From contig CM069769.1 of the NCBI GenBank assembly GCA_036169595.1, forward strand, positions 1,785,001 to 1,842,500: DNA of 57,500 nucleotides, read 5' to 3'. Made by a program: the position numbers and the translations under genes. The notes under the pieces were generated by a model that had not been told where the DNA came from, made no database searches, and worked only from the letters and a program-made list of their open reading frames with translations. The stretch's first letter is position 1. The number at the start of each line of letters is the position of its first letter. The stretch is from Dictyostelium firmibasis. Lineage: Eukaryota; Evosea; Eumycetozoa; Dictyosteliales; Dictyosteliaceae. Below, in pieces: positions 38,061 through 49,735 of this stretch.

Positions 38061-38491
38061 ACAAATGTATTGAAAATTAAAATATAAAAACTTACAAATA
38101 TTGAAGTTAAATAGGTTAAATCAATCGATGAAAATATTGAAATTTGAATTGAGGTGTTATATGATGTGGATGCTAAATAAAAATTATTATTTTTTTCATC
38201 GAAAAATCCAGAACTTTTTTCATTTGATGATAATTTAATTCCTTCATTCAAAGTTGATTTTAATATTATTGATTTTTTAGAAACTTGAATTTTAAATAAT
38301 TCACCTTCAAATGAACTTGCAATTATTAAATCATTTGAATTTGTTTTATATAAAATTGTTCCATTTGATTTTTCACTTAAATCAATAAAACCATTAAACA
38401 TATCAGGTTTAATTGTTTTAATAAAAAAACATGATATTATTATTAAAATTATTATTATTTTATTATTATTATTATTATTGCTATTTTTCAT
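37096..38491 (-). CDS. Unidentified type I membrane protein (secreted ectodomain, single C-terminal TM)
   Basis: Two exons on the minus strand, 38491-38096 and 38010-37096, joined in phase 0 (LTSIF | IYNEN) across an 85-base intron rich in T on this strand's complement (donor GTAAGT, acceptor TTAAAG); 436 residues. The N-terminus (MKNSNNNNNNKIIIILIIISCFF) looks like a signal peptide with an Asn-rich front. The ectodomain of about 330 residues has short repeated beta-like phrases (GTILYKTNSNDLIIASSFEGELFKI split across lines, NFYLASTSYN, NIFFISTNSIYKL, NLLLLGCTSTYGTLYEIN, ALYIFSHDILLFDLTD), suggesting a beta-propeller. A transmembrane helix (ISPIFIVLIIFIIFSIKLIY) lies at about 365-385, followed by Lys residues and an acidic Asp/Glu/Asn tail with eight consecutive Asp. 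I do not recognise the family. A cell-surface or endolysosomal receptor-like role is only a guess. Confidence 0.72.
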
Positions 38492-39329
38492 TTTTTATAA
38501 TATTATTTTAATTTCCTTAAAAATAAAAAAAAATTTATAATTTTATTTGATTTTCTTTTTTTCTTTTTTTCTTTTTTTTTTTTTTTTACTAAAAATAAAA
38601 AATAAAAATAAAAATAATAATTAAAACTAATAATATTTTGAATTTTTTAACCAATAAAAAATTATATTTTATGTTTCTAATTTTATCAAAAAAAAACATT
38701 ATTGTTGTCAAAAAAAAAAAAAGATTTTTTTTATTGGTATATTAAAAAAAACAGTGATCAAATTGTTAAAAACATATTTGATTTGATAGAATCATAAATA
38801 AAATAAAATAAAAAAAAATTAATATTCTTACTTGTGAAATAATTCGATTTTAATATTTAATTAAATTAAAATTATTATTGTGTTATCATATTGCAAACTA
38901 CTCCTCTTAAATTTTTTTTTTTTACAACCGATCAAAAAAATTTTTTTTTTTGTGGGTCACATACAAAAAAGGAAATAAGTTTTTTTTTTATTTTTTTTTA
39001 TTTTTTATTTTATTTTTTATTTGATATTTTTATGATATATATATATATATAAATATAATTTGGTATAACTTCCAATGAAAAAAAAAATAAAAAAATGTTA
39101 TTTGACAGTTGTTTTTATTTAATTTATAATTTTTTTTACTTTAATTAAATAATAAAATAAGTTTAATTTCAAATAATTTGGTGAATGATTTTCCTTATGT
39201 TGATTTCATCCCTCAAACAATTATTCATTTTTTAAATTTTTTTTTTTTTTTTTATTTTTTTTAAATTTTGAGGAAGACATATTTTAGTTTTTTTTTTTTT
39301 TTAATTTTCATAAACTCCTAAACATAAAA
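38492..39329. other. Divergent intergenic region before the third FNIP gene
   Basis: The 838 bases are A/T-rich. Notable points are an imperfect inverted repeat near 38757-38785 (ATCAAAT...ATTTGAT) and a minus-strand ACCCACAA at 38957-38950. The latter matches the DUSE consensus found upstream of small RNA genes in this organism, and a GC-richer patch at 38890-38910 lies downstream of it. A further less A/T-rich patch is at 39180-39230. No RNA gene can be called with confidence. Confidence 0.5.
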
Positions 39330-40700
39330 ATGATTCAAAATAATATTATTGATAAAGAACAAATACAAAATAATAAATTATTTTATAAAGTGTGGAGTAA
39401 TATAGTATTATTTAGAAATATATATAGGTACGTAAGATTATATAAAAAGAATGAAAAGGTATTGTTTAAAAGCAGAAAACAGTTACTAGAGTACCCAGAA
39501 AGGGAATTTATAAATTGTTTGATTTATACAAGCTGTGAAAATTTAGAATTTGGTGATTTACCAATAAAGTGTGTTTTAAAAGAAGTTGAGCTAACTATGT
39601 CTAATCATTCAAGCATACATGGGAGTTTAATTCCTTTTGGTGTAGAGACATTAAAGTTCCCATGGGTTGATAATAATAGAGGAATAGAAACCACTCAAAT
39701 TTCTACATTTCCATCATCTTTAAAAAATTTGTATGGAATTTTCCTTGGAAAAAATATATATAAAACAAAAATAAAATCAACAAAAAATAAAAAACAAAAG
39801 ATAAATGGAGAAAAAAAAGAAAAACGTTTTATAATACCTCCAAATATTGAAAGTGTTTTTTTAAATCACTCAACAAATATTTCAGGAGAGGATAAAGGTG
39901 AAGGATATATTGTGTTATTAAAGGGTTTAAAAGAAATAACTTTCGATTATTGTTGGTATAACCAAAATATTATTTTAAGAAAAGGTGATTTCCCAGATGG
40001 ACTCACAACTTTAGCAATGCATGGTTATGAAATTAAAAATATTTTAAATAAAGATATCCTTCCAAGTTCAATTAAGAATTTATCAATATCATATGGTATT
40101 TCAGAATTTGATGATAATGAATCTGAATCTGAACCTGGAACTTTTGATGTTTTACCCCCAAATATTGAAAAACTCAAAATTACAAACTATTGTAAAATCA
40201 AGCAAGATTCATTATTATACAAATGTAGCACTCTAAAAAATTTATCAATTTTTTGTGGTGAAATTGATTCAATAATTGAACCAGGTTCATTGCCACCAAA
40301 TCTTACCAAACTTTCAATTGGGTGTTATAAACATCAAATTAAAATTGGTATTATCCCGTTTGGTGTAAAAACACTTAAATTACAACTTACAAGTGATGCT
40401 CAGAGTGGATATAATTCAAATACAATCGAAATCGGATCAATTCCATCCAGTGTAGAATCACTATCATTAAACAATTACATCGCTCAGCCAGAGTTATTCC
40501 CACCATCTCTGACTCATTTAACATATACACATTTTAATTACAATGATGTTAGTAGTGATTATTCTCGTGACGAGTTGTTTTCATTTTTTTCATTATTACC
40601 AAATTCAATAACTTCACTTTCACTACATAAAACACGTGAAGATCTAAATTTTAAATTCCCTAACACAATAAAAAAAATAGATTATGAAGCTACAAAATAA
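39330..40700 (+). CDS. FNIP-repeat protein (F-box-like N-terminus)
   Basis: A single exon of 456 residues. The N-terminal stretch LFYKVWSNIVLFRNIYRYVRLY resembles the short helical start seen on many Dictyostelium FNIP proteins, often described as F-box-like. FNIP-like repeats with degenerate spacing fill the rest: IPFGVETLKFPW, FPSSLKNLYGIFLG, FPDGLTTLAMHGYE, LPSSIKNLSISYG, LPPNIEKLKITNYC, LPPNLTKLSIGCYKHQI, IPFGVKTLKLQL, IPSSVESLSLNNY, FPPSLTHLTYTHF, LPNSITSLSLHKT. Unlike the two genes at 31517 and 33667 it has no membrane anchor and no intron, so it belongs to a different FNIP subgroup. Such proteins may present the repeat solenoid as a binding surface for ubiquitin ligase substrates, but this is not established. 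Confidence 0.82.
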   Translation: MIQNNIIDKEQIQNNKLFYKVWSNIVLFRNIYRYVRLYKKNEKVLFKSRKQLLEYPEREFINCLIYTSCENLEFGDLPIKCVLKEVELTMSNHSSIHGSLIPFGVETLKFPWVDNNRGIETTQISTFPSSLKNLYGIFLGKNIYKTKIKSTKNKKQKINGEKKEKRFIIPPNIESVFLNHSTNISGEDKGEGYIVLLKGLKEITFDYCWYNQNIILRKGDFPDGLTTLAMHGYEIKNILNKDILPSSIKNLSISYGISEFDDNESESEPGTFDVLPPNIEKLKITNYCKIKQDSLLYKCSTLKNLSIFCGEIDSIIEPGSLPPNLTKLSIGCYKHQIKIGIIPFGVKTLKLQLTSDAQSGYNSNTIEIGSIPSSVESLSLNNYIAQPELFPPSLTHLTYTHFNYNDVSSDYSRDELFSFFSLLPNSITSLSLHKTREDLNFKFPNTIKKIDYEATK

Positions 40701-40914
40701 AATCTAATTAAAAAAGATTAATTTTTGAAAATATTAAACATAATTTTAATTTCTTTTTTTCAAGTAACTATATTATTAATAAAATAATCCTTTAATTCTT
40801 TTTTTATTATTTAAATAATGCCCATTTTACTAGTTTAGTTTATTTATTTTAATTTTTTTTTTTATATTTTTTTTTTTTTTTTTTACAACTAGCAAACTTT
40901 CAAAAAGAAAAAAA

Positions 40915-41592
40915 TTACATATCAGCAGGGCTTACATAGTTCTTTGGATCATTGAAATACTATTTTTTAAGATATTTTGTTAGTAAAAATTTTTTTTTTT
41001 TTAATATATATAATATATAATATGGACTTACTCCAGAGGTATCATTTTGCCAATAGACAACAAATGTGGTTCCATTATAATCAGCAAATTTATCTTTATA
41101 AATTCTAATTTCATCAACAGTTGAGTAAATACCCAAAGCACCTGGTTTCATGAGATTCAAAGTAATGTAATCCTTACCGGTTGGGAAGTTAACTCTTTTG
41201 GAATCATATTTAAGGTGCATATTACCCTTACATACAGTACCAGTTGAGTCACCTGCTTTTACCTCTTGAAAATCAGAGCCACCAGGATTGGTGTAAATAC
41301 GAACGGCCTTATTCCAACCAGTTTTTTCATTTACAAGAATTCTAAAATAAAATGGAAATTTGTTTATTAGTAATTATGTATTTATAAATATATAAAAAAA
41401 TTAAACATACAATCTAAAACCATTGGTTGGTTGATTATCTTTGAATGATAAGTATTTAACCTCTTTCCTATCAGCCTCATTGTTTGGAAGGAAACCTTTG
41501 ACTTTATCAACTACAGTGGTACCAATTGATACAACACCTGCTGCAATACCTATGGCAGCTGCAACTCCTACAACAGTTAATTGAATTACCAT
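40915..41592 (-). CDS. Unidentified 178-residue protein with hydrophobic N-terminus
   Basis: Three exons on the minus strand: 41592-41411, 41341-41032 and 40959-40915, joined TT|A and then in phase 0 (NDTSG | YFNDP), with donors GTATGT and GTAAGT and TAG acceptors. The protein begins MVIQLTVVGVAAAIGIAAG, a hydrophobic Ala/Gly/Val stretch that could be a membrane anchor, then VDKVKGFLPNNEADRKEV. The remainder (WNKAVRIYTNPGGSDFQEV, NFPTGKDYITLNLMKPGALG, IYSTVDEIRIYKDKF, TTFVVYWQND) has the alternating hydrophobic pattern of a small beta-sandwich. It ends SPADM. Base composition and codon use are richer in C than in neighbouring genes (for example GAGTAC-type and ACC/GGT codons), suggesting high expression. 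I do not recognise a family and propose no function. Confidence 0.75.
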
Positions 41593-42338
41593 TTTTTTAT
41601 ATAATTTTAATAATTTTTGATTTAATAATGGAAAAAAAAAGAAAATTTTAATTTTATTTTTATAGAGAAAAAAAAAAAATAAAAAAACAAAAAAAAATAA
41701 TAAATAATAATATACTTTTATTAACCTCTATAATGAATTGCCATTTTACAAAAATTTTATTATCGTGGGTTTATCTTGAAAACAAAAAATTTAAAATCTC
41801 AAATAATTTTTAAATTATTTTTTTTTTTTTTTTTGATTGGTGTTTGTAAAAAAATAAAAATAAAAAAAACAACCAATCAACAAATTATCAAATCAGAATA
41901 TGATTTGATTAATATGAAAATAAAACCCTCAATGATTTTTTTTTTTTTTTTTTGAATAACCTTTTTTTTATTTCATTGATATTTTAAATTATTTAAATTA
42001 ACTGAAACACCACACAACAGCTTTTAATTTTTTAAAAAATTTTCTTTAATTTTTTTGTTTTTTCTTTACCAAATAGGAAATGGTTCTATTAAAAATAATA
42101 AAAAAATATCTATAATTTTGTGATTTGAGCAGTTGAATTGAAATTATATATCAATAAACAATTTATATTGATTAAAAAATTTTTTTTATTTTTTTTTAAT
42201 TATATTCATATATACACAAAAATTATTATTTAGAGTGAAAAACATAAAAATTTTAATAGTGCCATGAACAAAGATAACATTTAAAAAAAAAAAAATAAAA
42301 AAAATAAAAAAAATAAAAACATGTTTTGAAATTATTAT
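41593..42338. promoter_or_regulatory. Upstream region of the 178-residue protein gene, with two hairpins
   Basis: It separates the 5' end of the minus-strand gene at 41592 from the 3' end of the minus-strand SEL1L-like gene. Two perfect inverted repeats sit side by side: TTGATTGGT (41833-41841) with ACCAATCAA (41872-41880), which carries a CCAAT core, and ATCAAATCA (41887-41895) with TGATTTGAT (41901-41909). Both lie about 250-320 bases upstream of the ATG. The rest is homopolymer with GC-richer spots near 41745-41780 and 42005-42085. Confidence 0.5.
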
Positions 42339-45300
42339 TTATTGTTGGTTAGGTGGTACCACACCTTGTCTTCTATTATTATTTTGTCTTAAAAGGATAC
42401 CTTGTCTTCTAATGACTAAATAACCAATAACAATAGCAAATATAATCATTAAATAAGTTTCCAATGTTTCAAAGACATCATTATCTAATCCATATCTAAT
42501 TTCATTAAAAGTTGAACCGATTGAAGAGAAACTTGAGGAACTACCACCACCATTTGATGTAGTTGGTGTAGTTGGAGTTGTTGTTGGAGAATCAACGATT
42601 GTCATATCGTTATTAAAAGAATTTGAAATTTGGATCGAAGAATCAAAGAATGATAAGCAATAGAGATACATGAAATGGAATAATAGACCAGTTAAACTTA
42701 AATAAACTGGTATATATCCATAGTAACCGTCATAGCCTTGTTTGTTATGTTCTGGTTTTATTGTTAATGACATATCATAATATCTTTTTGCTAGATATAA
42801 GTCTTGAGGTACACCTTGACCCCATTGATAGAGATAACCTAAATTGAATATACCTTGAGGGTGATGTAGATTTGCTGCAATTTGATAGCTTTCAGCTGAT
42901 GACTCCAAATTCTTTTTGACACCAACACCATAATAGAAATAATCACCAATTTTCATATGAGATAATGCATTTTGCTGATCTGCAGAGTAATAGAATAATC
43001 TGAATGCTTGTTGAATAAAAAACTCTTGATTAAATAAATCATTGATATAGATTGAAGTTTTTTCATTATCATTTTCAATGTTTTTCTCAGATTCTTGAAT
43101 TCTTTCAATCTCTTCATCGGATTTATAATATTCTGATAAACCATAACCTTTATCATACATCCAAGCGGCATTGTATTGAGCTGCTTCAATACCCATTTCT
43201 GAAGCTTTTTCACTTAGTAGTAATGAACGATCGGTATCACTTTCATCGTAAAGATCTTGAGCACTCGATAATAGCATTGCCCAAGGACCTTTTTCAGCTA
43301 CTTTTTTCAAGTGAGTAACAACTATAGGACATGTGGATTCATCATTCTCCAAATGAATTCTAGCGAAATGATAGGATGCTTCAATGTCACCACCTGCAAC
43401 AGCACGTGATAAATAATGTGAAGCCTTTACCTTATTGATGATCACCCCACCCAAACCATAGGAGTAGATTTTTCCCAACCAACATAATGCTTCATTGATA
43501 GGTGGTAATTTGATTTGATTTCCCTCTTCATCTGGAACTATCACCTCAATTGAAATACTTTCTAATAATTCCAATGCCTTTGGAGTATCTTGTTTAATAC
43601 CAGTACCAAATAGATAATGTTGAGCCAATCTCCATCTTGATTCTCTATCACCATTGTTTACTGCTTTTGTATAATATTCTACAGAGGTTTTATTATCTTG
43701 TTCAACGCCATAACCTTTTTCATACATAAAACCTAATCCTGCAAAACCTTCAGCAGTAGTTTGATCTAATTCATCCTCATCGATCGCTTGTTTAAAATAA
43801 TCTATTGCTAATCTGAAATCTTGATTCATTAAACTACCCTCCAATGATAATCTTGCCATAGTAATCAATGAAGCAACATCACCCATCTCTGCAGAGTAAC
43901 GGAAGAATTCTAATATATCATTCTCTTCACTTGCATAACCAGTGGATTTCTTTTCATACTCTTCCGATAATCTTTGACTATGAATATTATAACCGAATCC
44001 TCTCATTTCATAATCAGAGATAACCTTTTCACATACTCTACTATAGAGAATCGATGATTTCATACAACTCTTTTCAACACCATATCCATGTAAATATCTA
44101 TAGGCCATTGTTAATTGTGCCACTATATTACCTGATCTTGCTGAGAATGAATAATACAATATTGCTTTTGCTTCATCGATATAACCTAACTTTCCTGTTG
44201 CATATAAAAATCCTAATGATCTTTGTGCATCTGAATTACCATATTCTGCTGACTTTAAATACCATTCTTCTGCCAATGTAAAATTCATTATACCATTATT
44301 ATTTTCACCAATCTAAAAGTAATAAATAATTATAAAAATAATAATTAGTAATAAATCAAAATGCGGAGAGACATGGGGTAAAAGTAAAATATTTTTAAAA
44401 AAAACATACTTCATTCATTGAACCTAATAAATTCATTGCACGATGATTACCTTGATTTGCAGCATCTACTAATAATTGATAAGCTTTTGTTGGATCTAAT
44501 GTTGTAATTGGTGTTTCACCGACAAATTCGAAAATATCACGATTTGGAGATTGATCGAAATTATAGACCATGATGGAGTTACTATATCTATGTGTTTTAA
44601 TGGCAGATTTTTGATCATACAATAAGTAACCTCTATATTTTTGAGCTTTAATTATTAAATCTCTACCTGGTAACTCAGAGTCTGCTATTGGTAATTTGGT
44701 TTTCTTATCAAATGTCGTCTCTACATCATTTCCAAATAAAAAATCATCTTGATTAAATGTTACAAATTGTTTTAGAAATTGTTGTTGCTTTTGTTTCAAT
44801 ATTTGTTGTTGTTGTTCTACTGAATTTTCACCACCAATAACTATATGTTGATTATGTGGTTGTTGTTGTTGAGTTGGTACCATATTAATAACAATATCAC
44901 CATTTTGGTCGAATTCAATTTGTTGAAATGCCAAAAATTGATTAATATCACTTTCACCAGATTTTAATTTAATATCTTTATTATCTTTATTATCATCTTT
45001 ATTATTATCTTTATTATCTTTATTGTTTTTATTATAATTGTGGTTTTTCTTTATTTCTTGATCTTCTTGACCATCTATGTATATTTCGATATCATCTTCA
45101 TCCTTTATTTTCTTTTTATTATTTTTATTTTTAATATTATTATTATTATTATTATTGTTGTTGTTGTTATTATTATTATTTTTATTATTTTTATTATTTT
45201 TATTAATGTTGTCATTGTTATTATTGTCATTATAACCATTATTATTACTAATTTCTTTATCTTTAACCAAATCACTTTCTACCAACTTTAATAATGTATC

Positions 45301-45513
45301 AAGTGTATATTGATCCAATATTTTATTATTTATTATATTATCTTTATTGTTTTTATTATCTTTATTCTCTATATTATCTTTATTCTCTATATTCTTATTG
45401 TACTCATTATTTTCGTCATTTTCATTTTCATTTTTATTTGTGTTTTGAGATTGGATATGAATTACAATACAACATATGATAAATAAAATTAATAATAAAC
45501 TTATTAATTTCAT
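42339..45513 (-). CDS. SEL1L/Hrd3-like Sel1-repeat membrane protein (tandem copy 1)
   Basis: Two exons on the minus strand, 45513-44410 and 44312-42339, joined in phase 0 (SMNE | IGENNN); 1025 residues. It starts with a signal peptide (MKLISLLLILFIICCIVIH). A long Asn/Asp/Lys-rich region (exon 1) is followed by about ten Sel1 repeats (EWYLKSAEYGNSDAQRSLG, YLHGYGVEKSC, GFMYEKGYGVEQD and so on). A SEL1L-typical block follows: RIHLENDESTCPIVVTHLKK, AAQYNAAWMYD, KIGDYFYYGVGV, and NLGYLYQWGQGVPQDLYLAKRYYD. The membrane part ends with TYLMIIFAIVIGYLVIRRQ, the single C-terminal transmembrane helix. SEL1L/Hrd3 is the ER-lumenal partner of the HRD1 ubiquitin ligase in ER-associated degradation, receiving misfolded glycoproteins. 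The downstream neighbour at 45822-48798 is a paralogue with a 263-bp identical tract. Confidence 0.9.
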
Positions 45514-45821
45514 TTTTCACTGTGTTTTCTTTCTTTCTCTAAATATGTTTATATGAAAGCTATTTAAAAAAATAAAAAAAATAAAAAAAAATAAAAAAAA
45601 ATAAATAAAAATTTTAAATTGAAAAAAATTATGAAAGTGATGATTCACCCAAAATAAAATTTATAAAAATAAAAAAAAATAAAAAAATAAAAAAGGCTGA
45701 CAAATCTGGTGCCATTTTGAAAAAAAAATTAAAAAAAACATTTTGGATCCATTTCTTATAATACAAATGATCATTTATTGTTGTATAATTTTATATTGCT
45801 AATATTATTTTAATTAGTATT
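45514..45821. other. Spacer between tandem SEL1L-like genes
   Basis: The 308 bases hold the promoter of copy 1 and the 3' flank of copy 2, both on the minus strand. They are A-rich with scattered T; GC-richer spots are GGCTGACAAATCTGGTGCC (45695-45713) and a stretch near 45635-45650. I see no gene or structured RNA. Confidence 0.6.
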
Positions 45822-48798
45822 TTATTGTTGTGGTGGTTGTTGTGGTTGTGGTTGTGGTTGTTGTTGAAGGATTGGATGCCTTTGTTGATTTAGGATGATT
45901 CTTTGTCTTCTTATTACAAGGAAACCAATTATAATTGCAACCAATATCATAGTATATGATTCTAATTGATAAAGGAATTCATTACCAAATGAGAAATTAA
46001 ATATACCACTCACTCCAAAATCGCTACCAATTGCTGATGTTGTCGTATCGCTTTTTATTGTTGTAGTTTGAGTTATTCTTGGATCAATTGATTGTGATGA
46101 TGATGACATTTTAATTGATGGATCAAATAATGAACAAATAAAAGTATAAATAAAGTGAAAGAATAAACTTATCAATGATAGGTATACCGGTATATAACCT
46201 TTTGGTTGATAAGTCAATGAGAGATCGTAATATCTTTTTGCAAGGTAAAAATCTTGTGGTACACCTTCACCATATTGATAGAGATAACCCAAATTGAATA
46301 AAGCCATTGGTTGACTTACTGATGCAGCTTGTTTATAACTATCTGCTGCTAATTCAAAACTCTTTTCAACACCGATGCCATAATAAAAGAAATCACCAAT
46401 CTTTATTCTACTTAATGGATTTAATTGTTCCGCTGAATAATCATAATATCTAAATGCTTGTTGATCCCAAAAATCCTGATTAAATAATTGATTTATTGGT
46501 TCATTAACATCGTTTTCTTCCTTTTTATCTTCCTCCTTCTCATTGGTATTATCTTCACCAATTATTAAATCTACAATTTCATCTTCAATTCTACCTTTAT
46601 CACTATTTTGTTGTTCTTCTTCCTCTTCTTCATTTGAATATTTATAGTACGATGATAAACCCAAACGTTTATCATACATCCAAGCAGCATTAAATTGAGC
46701 CATTTCAATACCCATTTCAGCTGCTTTTTCACTTAATAATAATGCACGATCAGTATCATCCTCTTCATAAAGATCTTGAGCTTTGGTTAAGATGATTGCC
46801 CATGCACCCTTTTCTGCAATCTTTTTCATATATTGTACAACGTAGGGACATGATCCAGGATCTTTGTCCAAGTGAATCTTTGAAAAATGATAGAATGAAC
46901 TAATATCACCGGCAGAGATTGCTTGTGAAAAGAAATGAGATGCTCTACTACGATCTATGCTTTGTCCTTGTCCATTCGTTCCATGATATGCATACACTCT
47001 ACCTAGATGTGCATTCGATGGTGCATGATAATGAGTTTGAAGAATGGTTTCTTTCATAACACCTTTTTTTATGTTTGCATGTGGATTACGAGTTTCCACA
47101 GTGTATTGGGCATTCTCTTTCCAAATGTCAATTGCTTTTTGAGTGTTTTGACTCACACCATACCCAAAGAAATAGAGTTCGGCAAGGTTTGATTTTGCAT
47201 CTCTATCTCCCAATTCCGATGCTTTTGTATAGTATTCGAATGCTGTTTTGTTTGATTGTGATACACCATAACCCATATTATACATGAAACCCAAACCAGA
47301 ATATCCTCCAGATAAACCAGCCAAAGAGGCACGTTTAAAGTAATCGAAAGCCAATTGAAAGTCTTGTTGTACTAAACTACCCTCCAAATATAATCTACCC
47401 ATTGTAACTGGATCATCAGATGAATATTTCAAATAATCTACTATATCACTCTCCTCTTGATAACCATGGGATCTCTTTCTCTCCTCAGAGAATCTTTGAG
47501 AGGTTACTTGATACCCAAATCCTCTCATTTCATAATCTGACACCACTCTTGCTGCAACTTTATCATAGAGTATCGATGATTTCTTACAACTCTTTTCAAC
47601 ACCATATCCATGTAAATATCTATAGGCCATTGTTAATTGTGCCACTATATTACCTGATCTTGCTGAGAATGAATAATACAATATTGCTTTTGCTTCATCG
47701 ATATAACCTAACTTTCCTGTTGCATATAAAAATCCTAATGATCTTTGTGCATCTGAATTACCATATTCTGCTGACTTTAAATACCATTCTTCTGCCAATG
47801 TAAAATTCATTATACCATTATTATTTTCACCAATCTAAAAGTAATAATTAAACAATTATGTTAATATTATACAATTATACATTCTCTCATATATCATTAT
47901 TATTTTTTTTTATACATACTTCATTCATAACACCAAGCAAATACATTGCACGATGATTACCTTGATTTGCTGAATCTAATAATAATTGATAAGCTTTTGT
48001 TGAATCTAGTGGAGTCAATTTTGATTGACCTTTAAATTCGAATAAATCTCTATCGGGTGATAAATCAAAACCATGGATCATAATTGAATTACTGAATGGA
48101 TGAGTCGATGATGTTAATCTATCATACAATAAATAACCTCTATATCGTTGTGCTTCAATTAATGAATCTCTACCTGGTAATTCTCTATCTGGTCTTGCAT
48201 TTGTATTGATGAAATCGAATAAAAATGAATGATTTTCACTATCATCATCATGATAATAAATACTACCATGTTCATTACCATCCACTGAATCACTACCACC
48301 ATCTGTGGTCGATCTCCTTCTTGGTGATGTTGGTGGCTTTTCTTTCACTATAGTATTACCATTTTGAATTATAAATTGGTCTCTCAATCCTAAATAATTG
48401 TTTTTTTTATTATTATTACTATGTTCATTTTTTAATTCTTCATTTTCATTTTCATTTTCCTTTTCATTTTCATTTTCATTCTCATTTTCATTTTCATTTT
48501 GATTTTGATTTTCACTTTCGCTTTCAAAATTATCACTATCACCTTCTACACGGGCCAAGTGATGATTTTGTTTCATTTGAAATATTGATTTTTTAATCAA
48601 TTCCAATGTTTCTGGGTCTAAATCTTCTGCATTTGTAATTTCATATGTATTTTCATTACTATTATCATTATCATCATTACTATTATTATTATCATCATTA
48701 CTATTATTTTCCTCATCATTCCCTTTTTGGCCACTTATGAAACTTATTGATAAAAGTAATAAAACAACAAAGAAAAATAAAATTAATTTTATTTTCAT
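45822..48798 (-). CDS. SEL1L/Hrd3-like Sel1-repeat membrane protein (tandem copy 2)
   Basis: Two exons on the minus strand, 48798-47920 and 47834-45822, joined in phase 0 (VMNE | IGENNN) at exactly the same point as copy 1; 963 residues. Signal peptide MKIKLILFFFVVLLLLSISFI, then an Asn/Asp/Glu-rich segment with an NENE repeat. Exon 1 ends with the conserved phrases ELPGRDSLIEAQRYRGYLLYD and STKAYQLLLDSANQGNHRAM, shared with copy 1. The Sel1 repeats, the WAIILTKAQDLYEEDD and AAEMGIEMAQFNAAWMYDKR block, and a C-terminal transmembrane helix (YTMILVAIIIGFLVIRRQR) follow. The tail is Gln/Pro-rich, as in animal SEL1L. It differs from copy 1 by an acidic Glu/Asp insertion of some 45 residues at about 46500-46640. 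Same inferred role in ER-associated degradation; the two copies may have divided labour or expression. Confidence 0.9.
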
Positions 48799-48917
48799 TT
48801 TATAAAAATAATTATAAAATATATAGTAATACTATATAATTTAAAATATTTGTTGTTGAACTTAAAAATTGTTTTTTTTTTTTTTTTTTAATTTTCAAAA
48901 TTTTCCCAAATATATTT

Positions 48918-48955
<38 letters not shown>

Positions 48956-49058
48956 TTATTTTTTTTTTTTTTTTTTATTTTTTTTTTATTTTTTATTTAA
49001 TTTTTATTTTTTTCAAAATAAAAAAAAACATTTTTTAACAGATTTTATCGATTTGACA

Positions 49059-49735
49059 ATGGAAAATGAACCAATCGACTACGAAGAATTTATAAACTCT
49101 TTGGAAGACTATGTCCCAACTGTATGATGTCATATATCATTACATATATACCTCTTTTTTTAAAAAAAGAAAATATAATAAGTTTTTTATTTGTTTTTTT
49201 TTTTTTATTTGTTTAAAGAAATGAAAAGAATAAAAAAAAGCTAATCTTTATTTTGTTTTTTTAGATTCCAGATGAAGTTGTTACATATTATTTAAATAAA
49301 ACCGGATTTTCATGTACAGATCATAGAATAAAAAGATTAATATCATTAGCAACACAAAAGTTTATATCGGATGTAGCAAGTGATAGTTTACAATTTTGTA
49401 AGATTAGATTACAAGGTACATCAAGAGAGAAAACTAGAAAAGATAAAGCATTGGTATTAACGACTGATGATCTTTCACAAGCACTAAGAGAATATGGTAT
49501 AAACATTAGAAAACCTGAATATTTCGCTGAAAATATACCACCACAAGAAATTGATGAAGCTGCTGCTGCTACAAATGCTGCTGCATTAGCTGCAGCCACA
49601 GCAACAACTACAACAACCACCACTACACCATCGAAAGAATCAAAAGAATCAACTACTTCAATAACTTCAACTGCACCAACAACTCCAAAAGAAGATTCTG
49701 GTGAATCTTCAAAGAAGAAACAAAAAACCAAATAA
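49059..49735 (+). CDS. taf10: TFIID/SAGA subunit TAF10
   Basis: Two exons, 49059-49121 and 49265-49735, joined in phase 0 (YVPT | IPDEV) across a 143-base intron (donor GTATGA, acceptor TTTAG); 177 residues. The join rebuilds PTIPDEVVTYYLNKTGFSC, matching the TAF10 histone-fold start. It continues DHRIKRLISLATQKFISDVA, SREKTRKDKALVLTTDDLSQAL and REYGINIRKPEYF, the diagnostic C-terminal histone-fold region. TAF10 is a histone-fold subunit shared by TFIID and SAGA, where it pairs with TAF3/TAF8 or SUPT7L-type partners in the nucleus. The N-terminus is short compared with the human protein, and an Ala/Thr/Ser-rich tail with a basic end (KKKQKTK, possible nuclear targeting) is added. The first exon is only 21 codons and would be missed by simple frame scanning. 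Confidence 0.95.

Noticed and set aside
49321-49731. Minus-strand 136-codon frame rich in Val and Ala
   Set aside because: It lies opposite TAF10 exon 2, whose protein sequence is conserved; the minus frame is a shadow.
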